Positions 14,166 through 21,027 of a stretch of DNA of 22,852 nucleotides are shown here, in pieces (position 1 is the first letter of the stretch; the number at the start of each line of letters is the position of its first letter). The notes under the pieces were generated by a model. That model was not told the DNA's origin, did not search any database, and saw nothing but the letters and a program-made list of their open reading frames with translations. The DNA is from a virus. The stretch is taken from positions 1 through 22,852 of IMG/VR virus record IMGVR_UViG_3300025141_000815. One strand, written 5' to 3'. The position numbers and the translations under genes are program-made.

Positions 14166-14927
14166 ATGGCTTATAATAAAGACGCCCACATACCACTTGA
14201 GAACGAAGTAAGCAGGAACATCACAGGCCTAAGTGAAGAGCTTAATACAGTAAAAGCAACAGTTAGCGATCTTTTAAATGGCGAAGGCGCCGAATTAGCC
14301 GGCGTTTCTGCCGGAAATCTAACAGACCTCGAACAATTAAAGCTCGATAGTCTACAGAATGCAAATATTCAGGGCCAAACATTAGCAGATTTAGATCTCA
14401 TATTAATATATGATGAATCCCGGGGGGTTCTTAGAAAAACAACATTATCAAACTTGCATAACGGGTATTTAAACTCAAAGGCTATCCATCCTGCAGGCTC
14501 TACCGGTCAGTTACAAATCAAAAGCCCCGATGGTATCGCAGCTACTTCTAATTTAGTTTATAAAACTTCAAACAATACGCTAGAAGTCGAAGGAACAGTT
14601 CACGCTACAAATATAAATGTTAATGGTTCAATTATCGCGGGCATCCATACAGTAACCGGAAGTACGCACAATATTACAGAACATGATTATACTGTTTTAG
14701 CCGATACAGCAGATAACAATATTATCATTAACTTGCCGAGCCCAGCAAGATGCCCCGGCCGGATTCTTAATCTTAAAAAGACAGCAGCATCTAATAACTT
14801 AACGCTCTCATGTAACTCTGGACTTGTTGATGGAATTGGTTCCAGAGTTGTAAAAAACAATAATTCGTCGCGCTCCCTCCAGTCCGATGGCACTAACTGG
14901 TGGATTATAAGCAAGAGTGGCACATAA
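14166..14927 (+). CDS. Appendage-type structural protein with C-terminal beta domain
   Basis: A 253-residue protein. The N-terminal 100 residues are helical and polar (SEELNTVKATVSDLL, then a LADLDLILIYDES segment). A short fibre-like module follows (GTVHATNINVNGSI). The C-terminal 85 residues are a domain common at the ends of phage appendage proteins: ITEHDYTVLADTADNNIIIN, LPSPARCPGRILNLKKTA, VDGIGSR, and SDGTNWWIIS. It is the only gene of its unit, between a terminator-promoter pair at 14074-14116 and the next candidate promoter at 14953. A GAGG lies upstream of the ATG at modest distance. It probably attaches to the same structure as the three fibre-like proteins before it; this is inference. 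Confidence 0.8.
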   Translation: MAYNKDAHIPLENEVSRNITGLSEELNTVKATVSDLLNGEGAELAGVSAGNLTDLEQLKLDSLQNANIQGQTLADLDLILIYDESRGVLRKTTLSNLHNGYLNSKAIHPAGSTGQLQIKSPDGIAATSNLVYKTSNNTLEVEGTVHATNINVNGSIIAGIHTVTGSTHNITEHDYTVLADTADNNIIINLPSPARCPGRILNLKKTAASNNLTLSCNSGLVDGIGSRVVKNNNSSRSLQSDGTNWWIISKSGT

Positions 14928-14952
14928 TATTAGTCTTTTCGAAAGAGAGAGC

Positions 14953-14961
14953 ACTATTTAT
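14953..14961 (+). promoter_or_regulatory. Candidate late promoter motif ACTATTTAT for scaffold and capsid genes
   Basis: It lies in the 65-base gap before the scaffold gene, 40 bases before ATG 14993. A small hairpin, TCTTT-TCG-AAAGA (14934-14946), precedes it but has no T-run, so it is at best a weak terminator. As gp23 has no such motif in front, this element would drive both gp22 and gp23. Confidence 0.6.
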
Positions 14962-14992
14962 TTTGAATTAATGCAATTTTAGGAGCATATTA

Positions 14993-16180
14993 ATGTCTAA
15001 CTTACTTAGGGATGCTATCGTCGATGCAAGGGCGCTTCGTGAAGCTGCCCTCAAAAACGCGGAAACAACCGTAATTGATAAGTATTCAGAAGAAGTCCGC
15101 CAAACGCTAAGCCGGCTTCTGGAACAAGAAGAAGACCCAATGGCCGATCTCATGGCAGATCCTATGGCAGATCCTATGGCAGATCCCATGGCCGATCCTA
15201 TGGCAGATCCTATGGCAGATCCTATGGCAGGCGGCGGCGAGGCTGGAGCAGAAACCGCCGGCACGGGCGAGGTAGTTGCCGAGGATATTCCCCTCGCAGC
15301 AACTGACAATTTTTCTGATAACGAGGGCGAGAATCTGAAAGGTCTCCCTCAATCTGGCAAACCAGTTGATGTTGAGATTAATCTTGACGCCCTTCAAGAA
15401 GCCGTTCAGCACATGCAGAACGAACAAGAGATAGATATTGATGAAGACAACTTACGAGAACTACTTTCCAAAGATGATTTGTATCTTGCAGAAATGTTTG
15501 AGACCTCATCTGGCGATGCAGCCGGTCTCCCACTAGGAAAAAGAGACGAGGATGAAGATCTTGATGAAGAAGTAGAAGCGGAAGCTCCCGAGGCAACCAC
15601 AGAAGAACTGCAGGTTTCCAATGAACTAATTAACTCCATCGTAGAGGAACTTACAGTTGATCTGGGTGCCGATTTATCAGGCTGGGCCGGGCGGCCATCT
15701 TCCCATGTGAAGTACGAGATGGAAAAAGAACTTGCCCATCGCCGCAGCACCGAAGTCGAAGAAGAATTAAAGATTTTAAAGAAGGCTCAAGAAGAGTTGG
15801 TTTTCGAAAATAGCCAACTCAAAGAGTCGCTTGAACAACACAAGCAAGCAGTACAAGAGCTACAGGAGGCCACGCGTGACGTGAACCTTTCTAATGCTCG
15901 CTTGCTTTACACGAACCGTGTTTTGAGAAATACCTCCCTAAATGAGCGGCAAAAGTCAAAAATTGCCGACGCTATTTCAGAAGCTGGTTCAATAACAGAG
16001 GCAAAGACAATATACCAAACGCTCGAAAGCACAGTGGAGAGTTCTCCAAAGCGAGGACCACAATCACTGAGCGAAGCAATCGGTCGTCAGCGCACTTCTG
16101 TTATTCGTGCTTCCCGCAGGGAAAGCACACCATCCGATCCGCATATGGATAGGATGAAAAAACTAGCAGGTATCTTGTGA
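14993..16180 (+). CDS. gp22: Prohead core scaffolding protein (gp22-like)
   Basis: A 395-residue, very acidic, helical protein immediately upstream of the major capsid gene, the position of T4 gene 22. The N-terminus, NLLRDAIVDARALREAALKN, contains LRE17-A18, a possible gp21 cleavage site. A Met-Ala-Asp-Pro repeat spans residues 50-77, followed by acidic stretches. A long coiled coil covers about 245-300 (ELAHRRSTEVEEELKILKKA and on). The C-terminus ends RMKKLAGIL. Scaffold forms the prohead core and is then degraded by gp21. It is longer than T4 gp22 (269 aa), largely because of the repeat and acidic region. TTAGGAG provides a strong ribosome binding site. Confidence 0.85.
   Translation: MSNLLRDAIVDARALREAALKNAETTVIDKYSEEVRQTLSRLLEQEEDPMADLMADPMADPMADPMADPMADPMADPMAGGGEAGAETAGTGEVVAEDIPLAATDNFSDNEGENLKGLPQSGKPVDVEINLDALQEAVQHMQNEQEIDIDEDNLRELLSKDDLYLAEMFETSSGDAAGLPLGKRDEDEDLDEEVEAEAPEATTEELQVSNELINSIVEELTVDLGADLSGWAGRPSSHVKYEMEKELAHRRSTEVEEELKILKKAQEELVFENSQLKESLEQHKQAVQELQEATRDVNLSNARLLYTNRVLRNTSLNERQKSKIADAISEAGSITEAKTIYQTLESTVESSPKRGPQSLSEAIGRQRTSVIRASRRESTPSDPHMDRMKKLAGIL
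15140..15223 (+). repeat. Seven 12-bp repeats encoding Met-Ala-Asp-Pro in the scaffold gene
   Basis: Seven in-frame units of ATG-GCA/GCC-GAT-CCT/CCC encode MADL once and then MADP six times; an eighth partial unit (ATGGCAG) follows. The near identity of the units suggests recent expansion by slippage or unequal recombination. Confidence 0.93.
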
Positions 16181-16214
16181 GATACAAATACATTAACATA
16201 GGAGGTATTTTAAA

Positions 16215-18014
16215 ATGGCTGGTATTGTAGAAAGGTTGACCGAAGGTATTGTCAACCGTGATATGCGTGCCGAAGGGCATGCCGTAGTAGAAAAGTGGGG
16301 GCGCACAGGACTTTTAGAGGGTCTTGATAATGATCGCAAACGCGAATCTATGGCTCGCTTGCTTGAGAACCAAGCAAAGGAGCTTCTTCGTGAGAACAGC
16401 ACAATGGCTGGTGGAGATGTTGAGGGTTTTGCAGCCGTCGCGTTCCCCATCGTTCGGCGCGTTTTCGCAGGGCTGATCGCAAACGATCTCGTTAGTGTTC
16501 AGCCAATGAGTCTGCCAAGTGGACTCATCTTCTTCCTGGATTTCACCGTTTCCACCAATGGCGCAGGTCTTCCTCGCTTAGGTTATGGTGCACCCAGTGG
16601 TTCGGAAGAGTCGCTTTATGGCGGAAACAGGGTGGCTAGCCAGATCACTGGTGGTGTGGTTATTACCAAGGCAGATGCCGAGCGTGGTCCTTATAACTTG
16701 AACAACGCATATGCATCTCCAACTGGTTCTGGCCCAGCAGGTAACTTTATTACATATTTGACTTCAAGTGTGTATAGTTCTAGTGCTGGAGAGGCTTTCC
16801 TTAAGCTTTGTCAGTATGATCCTGAGCTTGAGAGCGCAACAAACCCAACAGTTGCTATTGGTTACCTAAATACTGCTAACCTCGATCAGTTCAACCTTGA
16901 CAACATGGTTTCGCTTACCCTGTCGTCTTCCACTGGTGATTCTGGTGGTAATGGAAAGGTCTGGTTGAGCGGTTCTGACGTTGGTGGTGTTCAGCTTCGT
17001 CGCTTGACGCGCCTTAGTGGTACGAGTCAGACAGTTGTTTTATTGACTGTTGCTGATTATAACGGTGCTGCTACTGCTGCTCAGATGGCTGCTGCTCTTA
17101 CCGGCGCTTGTGGAGCATCTGAGGCTCTTGGTTCAGCCATGTCATGTTCCTGGGCACAGACTGATGACTTCACCGCGGCAAATGCCACTGGTGCTGTTGT
17201 TGGTCAAACGGCTTGGGGCTTGGAGAACAATGAAAAGATCCCCGAGATCGACATCAAGGTCGACAGTATTGCTGTCACCGCGATGACCAAGAAGCTCAAG
17301 GCTAAGTGGACTCCTGAGTTAGGACAAGATCTTAACGCATACCACAACCTGGATGCTGAGGTCGAGCTTACCTCGATTCTCTCTGAGCAGATTGCTCTTG
17401 AGATCGACCGTGAGATCGTCGAAGATCTCGTCGTGGGTGCGACCGCTGGTACATACTACTGGTCTCGCTCTCCCGGCCTGTTCGTGAATCGCGCAACTGG
17501 TGCTGAAATTGGCGCCTCTTCCGCGGCTCCCGACTTCACCGGTACCGTGTCTGAGTGGTATGAGACTCTCGTTGAGACAATCAACGATGTCTCCGCACAG
17601 ATCCACCGCAAGACTCTGCGGGGTGGTGCTAACTTTGTTGTCTGCGGACCCGAAGTTGCCAACATCCTTGAGTTCACCGCTGGATTCCGTGCTTCTGTCA
17701 CTCATGATGACGAGAAGGGTAGCATCGGCGCTGTTAAGGTCGGCTCTCTTTCCAAGAAGTGGGATGTCATCGTTGACCCCTACTTCCTCCGGAATGTCGT
17801 TCTCGTCGGACGTCGTGGTTCCTCTTTCCTTGAAAGTGGATATGTATACGCACCTTACGTGCCACTGCAGACCACACCCACCATCTTTGGCCCCGAAGAC
17901 TTCGTGCCCCGCAAGGGCGTGATGACTCGTTACGCCAAGAAGATGGTCCGTCCTGATATGTACGGTCTTGTTATCGTGCGAGGACTGATGGGCGAAGCGG
18001 GTGCTACTAGCTAA
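16215..18014 (+). CDS. gp23: Major capsid protein precursor (gp23-like)
   Basis: A 599-residue HK97-fold capsid subunit of the T4 gp23 family. Matching signatures are TGLLEGLDNDRK (31-42), LLENQAKELLRE (49-60), VQPMSLPSGLIFF near 95-107, and NNEKIPEIDIKVDSIAV through QDLNAYHNLDAEVEL (about 337-385). The N-terminal 60-70 residues should be removed by gp21; LLRE60-N61 lies near the T4 cut at Glu65. It is longer than T4 gp23 (521 aa), apparently because of a Ser/Gly/Ala-rich region between about 150 and 330, which may be an insertion domain on the capsid surface. AGGAGG at 16200-16205 is the strongest ribosome binding site in the window. There is no promoter motif in the 34-base gap after gp22, so the two are co-transcribed. 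A strong terminator follows. Confidence 0.95.
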   Translation: MAGIVERLTEGIVNRDMRAEGHAVVEKWGRTGLLEGLDNDRKRESMARLLENQAKELLRENSTMAGGDVEGFAAVAFPIVRRVFAGLIANDLVSVQPMSLPSGLIFFLDFTVSTNGAGLPRLGYGAPSGSEESLYGGNRVASQITGGVVITKADAERGPYNLNNAYASPTGSGPAGNFITYLTSSVYSSSAGEAFLKLCQYDPELESATNPTVAIGYLNTANLDQFNLDNMVSLTLSSSTGDSGGNGKVWLSGSDVGGVQLRRLTRLSGTSQTVVLLTVADYNGAATAAQMAAALTGACGASEALGSAMSCSWAQTDDFTAANATGAVVGQTAWGLENNEKIPEIDIKVDSIAVTAMTKKLKAKWTPELGQDLNAYHNLDAEVELTSILSEQIALEIDREIVEDLVVGATAGTYYWSRSPGLFVNRATGAEIGASSAAPDFTGTVSEWYETLVETINDVSAQIHRKTLRGGANFVVCGPEVANILEFTAGFRASVTHDDEKGSIGAVKVGSLSKKWDVIVDPYFLRNVVLVGRRGSSFLESGYVYAPYVPLQTTPTIFGPEDFVPRKGVMTRYAKKMVRPDMYGLVIVRGLMGEAGATS

Positions 18015-18043
18015 TCATTGATTAGAATAGAGTAAACAAAAAG

Positions 18044-18078
18044 GCCCCTATCTTTTTCGAAAGATAGGGGCTTTCTCT
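18044..18078 (+). terminator. Strong terminator after the major capsid gene
   Basis: A perfect 12-bp stem GCCCCTATCTTT (18044-18055) / AAAGATAGGGGC (18060-18071) with a TTCG loop is followed by TTTCTCTT and preceded by an A-run. It is the longest stem in the window and closes the gp22-gp23 unit. Confidence 0.94.
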
Positions 18079-18087
18079 TGTGGTAAG

Positions 18088-18096
18088 ACTATTTAC
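18088..18096 (+). promoter_or_regulatory. Candidate late promoter motif ACTATTTAC
   Basis: It starts about 10 bases after the end of the capsid terminator and 124 bases before ATG 18212, the longest leader in the window. It fits the ACTAYTTAY consensus with C at the last position. Confidence 0.55.
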
Positions 18097-18181
18097 CTGC
18101 GAATGAAAATATCATTCACAACCTAGTTATCGGATAGACTTTGAACTATCCCCTAGTATCGTTGAAACAGGCCGATACAGG
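18096..18181 (+). promoter_or_regulatory. Structured 5' leader with three adjacent hairpins
   Basis: Three perfect 6-bp stems follow one another: GAATGA/TCATTC (18101-18117, loop of 5), GGATAG/CTATCC (18132-18151, loop of 8) and GTATCG/CGATAC (18156-18178, loop of 11). A short CCTG (18096-18099) / CAGG (18178-18181) pairing could close the set, competing for one base with the third stem. TATCGG (18128-18133) can alternatively pair with CCGATA (18172-18177), which would break the second and third hairpins. It lies between the promoter motif and the ribosome binding site AAAAGGAGGG (18196-18205). It may control translation or stabilise the mRNA; this is inferred from pairing by eye. Confidence 0.5.
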
Positions 18182-18211
18182 GACACGATTATAAAAGGAG
18201 GGTTTTTAACT

Positions 18212-18727
18212 ATGGGAACGAAAAGAATAGGCCTCGCGAGGATGGAGGCTTTGATTGAGAATTTGAAGAGAGATCTGGCAATGGGGGGAGGCACTATGTC
18301 AGGCCTTAGAGGCAAGGTGAACAACAGTCTCTTAAATACGGGAAGTGCTGTCACCACTACGCTTACACGCGCTCAGTCTGGAACACACTTCAACATTAAC
18401 GGCACTGACGACATTGTTGTCAATATGCCAGCGTTGAGCACTAGCAACGTAGGAGTGAAATATTCATTCCTTGTGACTACTGCAGTCGCTAGTGGCAAGA
18501 CAGTTACATTCGTGTTACCGGGTGCTGGCGTATCTAACTGGTACGCAACAATATTCCAAGAGGGCTCTGGCAGCGAGCCGAGCAAAGATATCGCCGGCGA
18601 TACCCTAACGCTTATCGCCACATCGGCCATTGGTAGTAAGGTCGAAATGTTGTGCGTTGCTGATGATGGGACAAATTCCACTTGGCAGGTTCTGGTGATT
18701 TCCGATCAATTGGCCACCGTTACTTAA
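18212..18727 (+). CDS. Small putative virion protein after the capsid gene
   Basis: A 171-residue protein with a conserved-looking N-terminus, GTKRIGLARMEALIENLKRD, of a kind I associate with structural proteins of marine T4-like phages. A beta-rich domain follows (about 45-171), with strands such as DDIVVNMPAL, KYSFLVTTAV, GKTVTFVLPG and KVEMLCVADDGTNSTWQVLV. The end resembles, at low level, the C-terminal domain of the fibre-like proteins. AAAAGGAGGG provides a strong ribosome binding site. It is alone in its unit, between two terminators, directly after the major capsid gene. This suits an abundant decoration or head-appendage protein, though the function is inferred. Confidence 0.8.
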   Translation: MGTKRIGLARMEALIENLKRDLAMGGGTMSGLRGKVNNSLLNTGSAVTTTLTRAQSGTHFNINGTDDIVVNMPALSTSNVGVKYSFLVTTAVASGKTVTFVLPGAGVSNWYATIFQEGSGSEPSKDIAGDTLTLIATSAIGSKVEMLCVADDGTNSTWQVLVISDQLATVT

Positions 18728-18756
18728 TAACTAACACTTATTATTAATAAGCTTAA

Positions 18757-18785
18757 AACCCCTCTTCTTCGGAAGGGGGGTTTTT
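18757..18785 (+). terminator. Rho-independent terminator with TTCG loop
   Basis: A stem of 11 pairs, AACCCCTCTTC (18757-18767) with GAAGGGGGGTT (18772-18782) and one G-T pair, has loop TTCG and merges into a T-run to 18785. It closes the unit of the 171-residue protein. Confidence 0.92.
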
Positions 18786-18871
18786 GTTTTCGAGAAAAAA
18801 GCCTAAAAACCCCGATCTGCCGAAAAATACCGCCATCAATTTTTTGAGATTTTCGGTTTTGTCAAATAGGC

Positions 18872-18880
18872 ACTATTTAT
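18872..18880 (+). promoter_or_regulatory. Candidate late promoter motif ACTATTTAT
   Basis: It lies 30 bases before ATG 18902 and about 87 bases after the preceding terminator. The stretch 18786-18871 between them holds no other recognisable element. Confidence 0.58.
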
Positions 18881-18901
18881 TATATAACCAAGGAGTTCCC
18901 C

Positions 18902-19174
18902 ATGGGAAAAAAGAGAAGGCTGAATTCAGCCAAAGCAAAGTTTGCCGCAAAACGCAGCGCTCACCCTAGAGCCAAGCTTTTAGTACAACAAGTAGCTACA
19001 GAAGTAGCCACAGAGGCAGAAACTATTGAAGAAGTGTTGCCTGAAGTGGTCGAAGTTGTAGCCAAAACAACGCCTAAAACGACAAAGGCAAAGAAAGCGA
19101 CAACGACGAAGAAAGCAGCCTCCAAGCCCAAAAAAAGGACCACAAAAAAGGCAACAACCGAAGCTTCTGCATAA
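18902..19174 (+). CDS. Basic histone-H1-like protein
   Basis: A 90-residue protein with a basic N-terminus (GKKRRLNSAKAKFAAKRSAH). An acidic/hydrophobic middle follows (about 38-55, TEAETIEEVLPEVVEVV). The C-terminal tail is Lys/Thr/Ala-rich, with repeated TKKA/TTKK/KPKK units, like the tail of eukaryotic H1 or bacterial H1-like proteins. Such tails bind nucleic acid without sequence preference. CAAGGAG precedes the ATG. It is the only gene of its unit, between the capsid and neck genes, so a DNA-binding internal virion protein or a late nucleoid-binding protein is possible. No catalytic or folded domain is visible. Confidence 0.78.
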   Translation: MGKKRRLNSAKAKFAAKRSAHPRAKLLVQQVATEVATEAETIEEVLPEVVEVVAKTTPKTTKAKKATTTKKAASKPKKRTTKKATTEASA

Positions 19175-19191
19175 AATAACTTAATCTTTCT

Positions 19192-19226
19192 AAAACAGCC
19201 TTTAGCTTGTCTGGGGGTTTTGTTTT
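19192..19226 (+). terminator. Possible weak terminator
   Basis: AAAAC (19192-19196) can pair with GTTTT (19217-19221), with some inner C-G pairs, followed by GTTTTG. The stem is short and interrupted, unlike the three strong terminators. It is supported mainly by its place between a stop codon and the next candidate promoter. Confidence 0.3.
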
Positions 19227-19232
19227 GTCAGA

Positions 19233-19241
19233 ACTATTTAC
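19233..19241 (+). promoter_or_regulatory. Candidate late promoter motif ACTATTTAC
   Basis: It lies 27 bases before ATG 19260, the shortest spacing in the set, so the ribosome binding site AGGAG would be close to the transcript start. It would drive the gp13-gp14-gp15 unit. Confidence 0.55.
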
Positions 19242-19259
19242 AGCAGGAGAACTATATAG

Positions 19260-20531
19260 ATGCCAACAAACCTTAGCCCTACCTCAACAACAAGCGCAAT
19301 TGTCTTGACTTCTACTGGAAGCACTGCGCTAGCGGCTGCAGGGTGCCCATTCGGCATTTATACAGGATCCGCGGACTTCATAAGTGGTGCCTCTACACAA
19401 GTAGCCTATGTTTATAAGAAACTTGGCGGCGATGTTGTGGACATTGAATTAACGCCAAATAATGTATATGCAGCATATGAAGAGGCGGTGCTAGAATACT
19501 CATATATTATTAACCTTCATCAAGGCAAAAATATGCTTTCTGATGTTTTGGGAAACACTACTGGCACGTTCGATCACAAGGGCGATAAAAAAACGGGACC
19601 CGCGAGTGTTAATTTAAAATATCCAAGATTTCAAGTAGCATATTCTAAAAAGATCGGCGACGGGTTATCTAAAATCGCCGGCTTTGGAGGCACTGTGCGC
19701 GAGTATTCAGCTTCTTTTAAGCCAGTTAGTGACGTACAAGATTACAATATACAACAAATTATCATAGACGCATCAGATTCTGGTGTTGATGACGCCGGCA
19801 ATGCGGTCGGCTATGCTGGAAAAGTTAATGATAAGAAGGTAAACGTCACACAAGTTTTTTACAAGTCTCCTAGGGCCATGTGGCGCTTCTATGGGTACTA
19901 TGGTGGCGTAGGTGTCGTTGGTAATGCCTCGACTTACGGCCAGTTCGCAGATGACTCTACTTTTGAGGTTATTCCGACATGGCAAAACAAAATGCAAGCC
20001 ATCATGTATGAAGACTCGATTTATACCAGGACATCACATTATTCATACGAATTAATTGATAATCAATTACGACTTTTTCCAACACCCAGTTATTGGGGAT
20101 TTGACGAGCAGGACAGAATTTGGGTTAAGTTTTATATTGAAGGCAATGCTTGGGATGCAACAAGCGCATATACCGGTAGTATCGATGGTGTGAATAACAT
20201 CAATACAATTCCTTTTGATAATATTCCATATGCAAATATCAATGCAATAGGAAAACAATGGATTCGCAAGTATGCGCTGGCCCTTTGTAAGGAGATGCTG
20301 GGCCAAATTCGCGGAAAATTCACCACAATGCCAATTCCGGGCGAAAGCGTGACTTTAAACCACTCAGAATTGCTCTCACAGGCCAAAGAAGAGCAAACGG
20401 CGCTAAAAGATAAACTGAGAGAGATACTCAAAGAAATGGAATACACAGCATTAGCCAAACAAGACAGCGAAAAGGCCGCAGCCGCCGCAGAAACCTTTAA
20501 GTATTCCCCATTGCCGATTTTTGTAGGATAA
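19260..20531 (+). CDS. gp13: Neck protein (gp13-like, head completion)
   Basis: A 423-residue neck protein that closes the filled head below the portal and prepares it for tail joining. Features matching gp13 of T4-like phages are VVDIELTPNNVYAAYEEAVL (about 58-77), NNQ-type beta segments in the middle (SYELIDNQLRLFPTP), and the conserved helix WIRKYALALCKEMLGQIRGKF followed by PIPGESVTLNHSELLSQAKEE. A C-terminal coiled coil then ends in YSPLPIFVG. It is longer than T4 gp13 (309 aa), with extra sequence in the first 55 residues and in the middle. AGGAG lies about ten bases before the ATG. The gp14 and gp15 equivalents follow directly. Confidence 0.85.
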   Translation: MPTNLSPTSTTSAIVLTSTGSTALAAAGCPFGIYTGSADFISGASTQVAYVYKKLGGDVVDIELTPNNVYAAYEEAVLEYSYIINLHQGKNMLSDVLGNTTGTFDHKGDKKTGPASVNLKYPRFQVAYSKKIGDGLSKIAGFGGTVREYSASFKPVSDVQDYNIQQIIIDASDSGVDDAGNAVGYAGKVNDKKVNVTQVFYKSPRAMWRFYGYYGGVGVVGNASTYGQFADDSTFEVIPTWQNKMQAIMYEDSIYTRTSHYSYELIDNQLRLFPTPSYWGFDEQDRIWVKFYIEGNAWDATSAYTGSIDGVNNINTIPFDNIPYANINAIGKQWIRKYALALCKEMLGQIRGKFTTMPIPGESVTLNHSELLSQAKEEQTALKDKLREILKEMEYTALAKQDSEKAAAAAETFKYSPLPIFVG

Positions 20532-20538
20532 CTAATGA

Positions 20539-21027
20539 ATGTCAGATGAATGGAAGAAACCAGCCGCACCGCCACCGCCTCTTTTCCTAGGAAAAAAAGA
20601 GCGAGACCTTGTAAAACAGGTTAATGATGAATTAATTGAAAAAGTCATTGGTCAGCAAATTCTTTATTATCCTATTGATCTAGAAACCACCAATTTTCAC
20701 GAATTATATGGAGAAGCGGTCGAAAAGACCTATTTGCCTCCAGTTCGAGTATATGCGTTAGTTGAATTTACTAACTATTCCACCGAATACATGGAAGGCA
20801 TCGGAATCGATAAGGCTTGGGAGATTATGGTGCACTTTCATCGTCGCAGACTCACAGAAGACCAAAACTTGTTTGTGCGAGAGGGTGATTTTGTGCTATA
20901 CGGCGATTTCTACTATGAGATCGTAAAACTCTCAGAGCCAAAGAAATTATTTGGTCAAATTGACCATAGTTTCGAGATTGCAGCTACTTGTAAGAGAGCC
21001 AGAAAGGGATTATTCGATGCTACCTGA
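20539..21027 (+). CDS. gp14: Neck protein (gp14-like)
   Basis: A 162-residue protein. The pattern GQQILYYPIDLETTNFHELY, then GEAVEKTYL, then FVREGDFVLYGDFYYEIVKL and SEPKKLFGQ, resembles T4 gp14 (YYVPRE ... FGEDLKNKF ... [21 protein letters not shown] ... YQLGQ). It lacks gp14's C-terminal third, being 162 against 256 residues. gp14 works with gp13 to complete the head and form the collar-side tail junction. It starts eight bases after gp13 and overlaps gp15 by 11 bases, the same 13-14-15 order as T4. The ribosome binding site (TAGGATA) is weak, so its translation may depend on gp13. Confidence 0.75.
   Translation: MSDEWKKPAAPPPPLFLGKKERDLVKQVNDELIEKVIGQQILYYPIDLETTNFHELYGEAVEKTYLPPVRVYALVEFTNYSTEYMEGIGIDKAWEIMVHFHRRRLTEDQNLFVREGDFVLYGDFYYEIVKLSEPKKLFGQIDHSFEIAATCKRARKGLFDAT

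Noticed and set aside
14968-15427. Minus-strand frames with short repeats opposite the scaffold gene
   Set aside because: The repeats are only the reverse reading of the Met-Ala-Asp-Pro tract; there is no independent coding evidence.
18088-18211. The three-hairpin leader as a tRNA gene
   Set aside because: Three arms and a TTTGAA in the middle loop recall a cloverleaf, but the middle loop is 8 bases, no TTC-type T-loop is present, the acceptor-like pairing is only four bases and no CCA end follows.
18784-18969. 61-codon frame starting in the terminator tail
   Set aside because: It begins at a TTG inside the T-run, has no ribosome binding site and overlaps the better supported gene at 18902.
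20951-21016. Upstream in-frame start for the gp15-like protein
   Set aside because: It would lie deep inside gp14 at a non-ATG codon; ATG 21017 gives a normal 11-base overlap and a better N-terminus.
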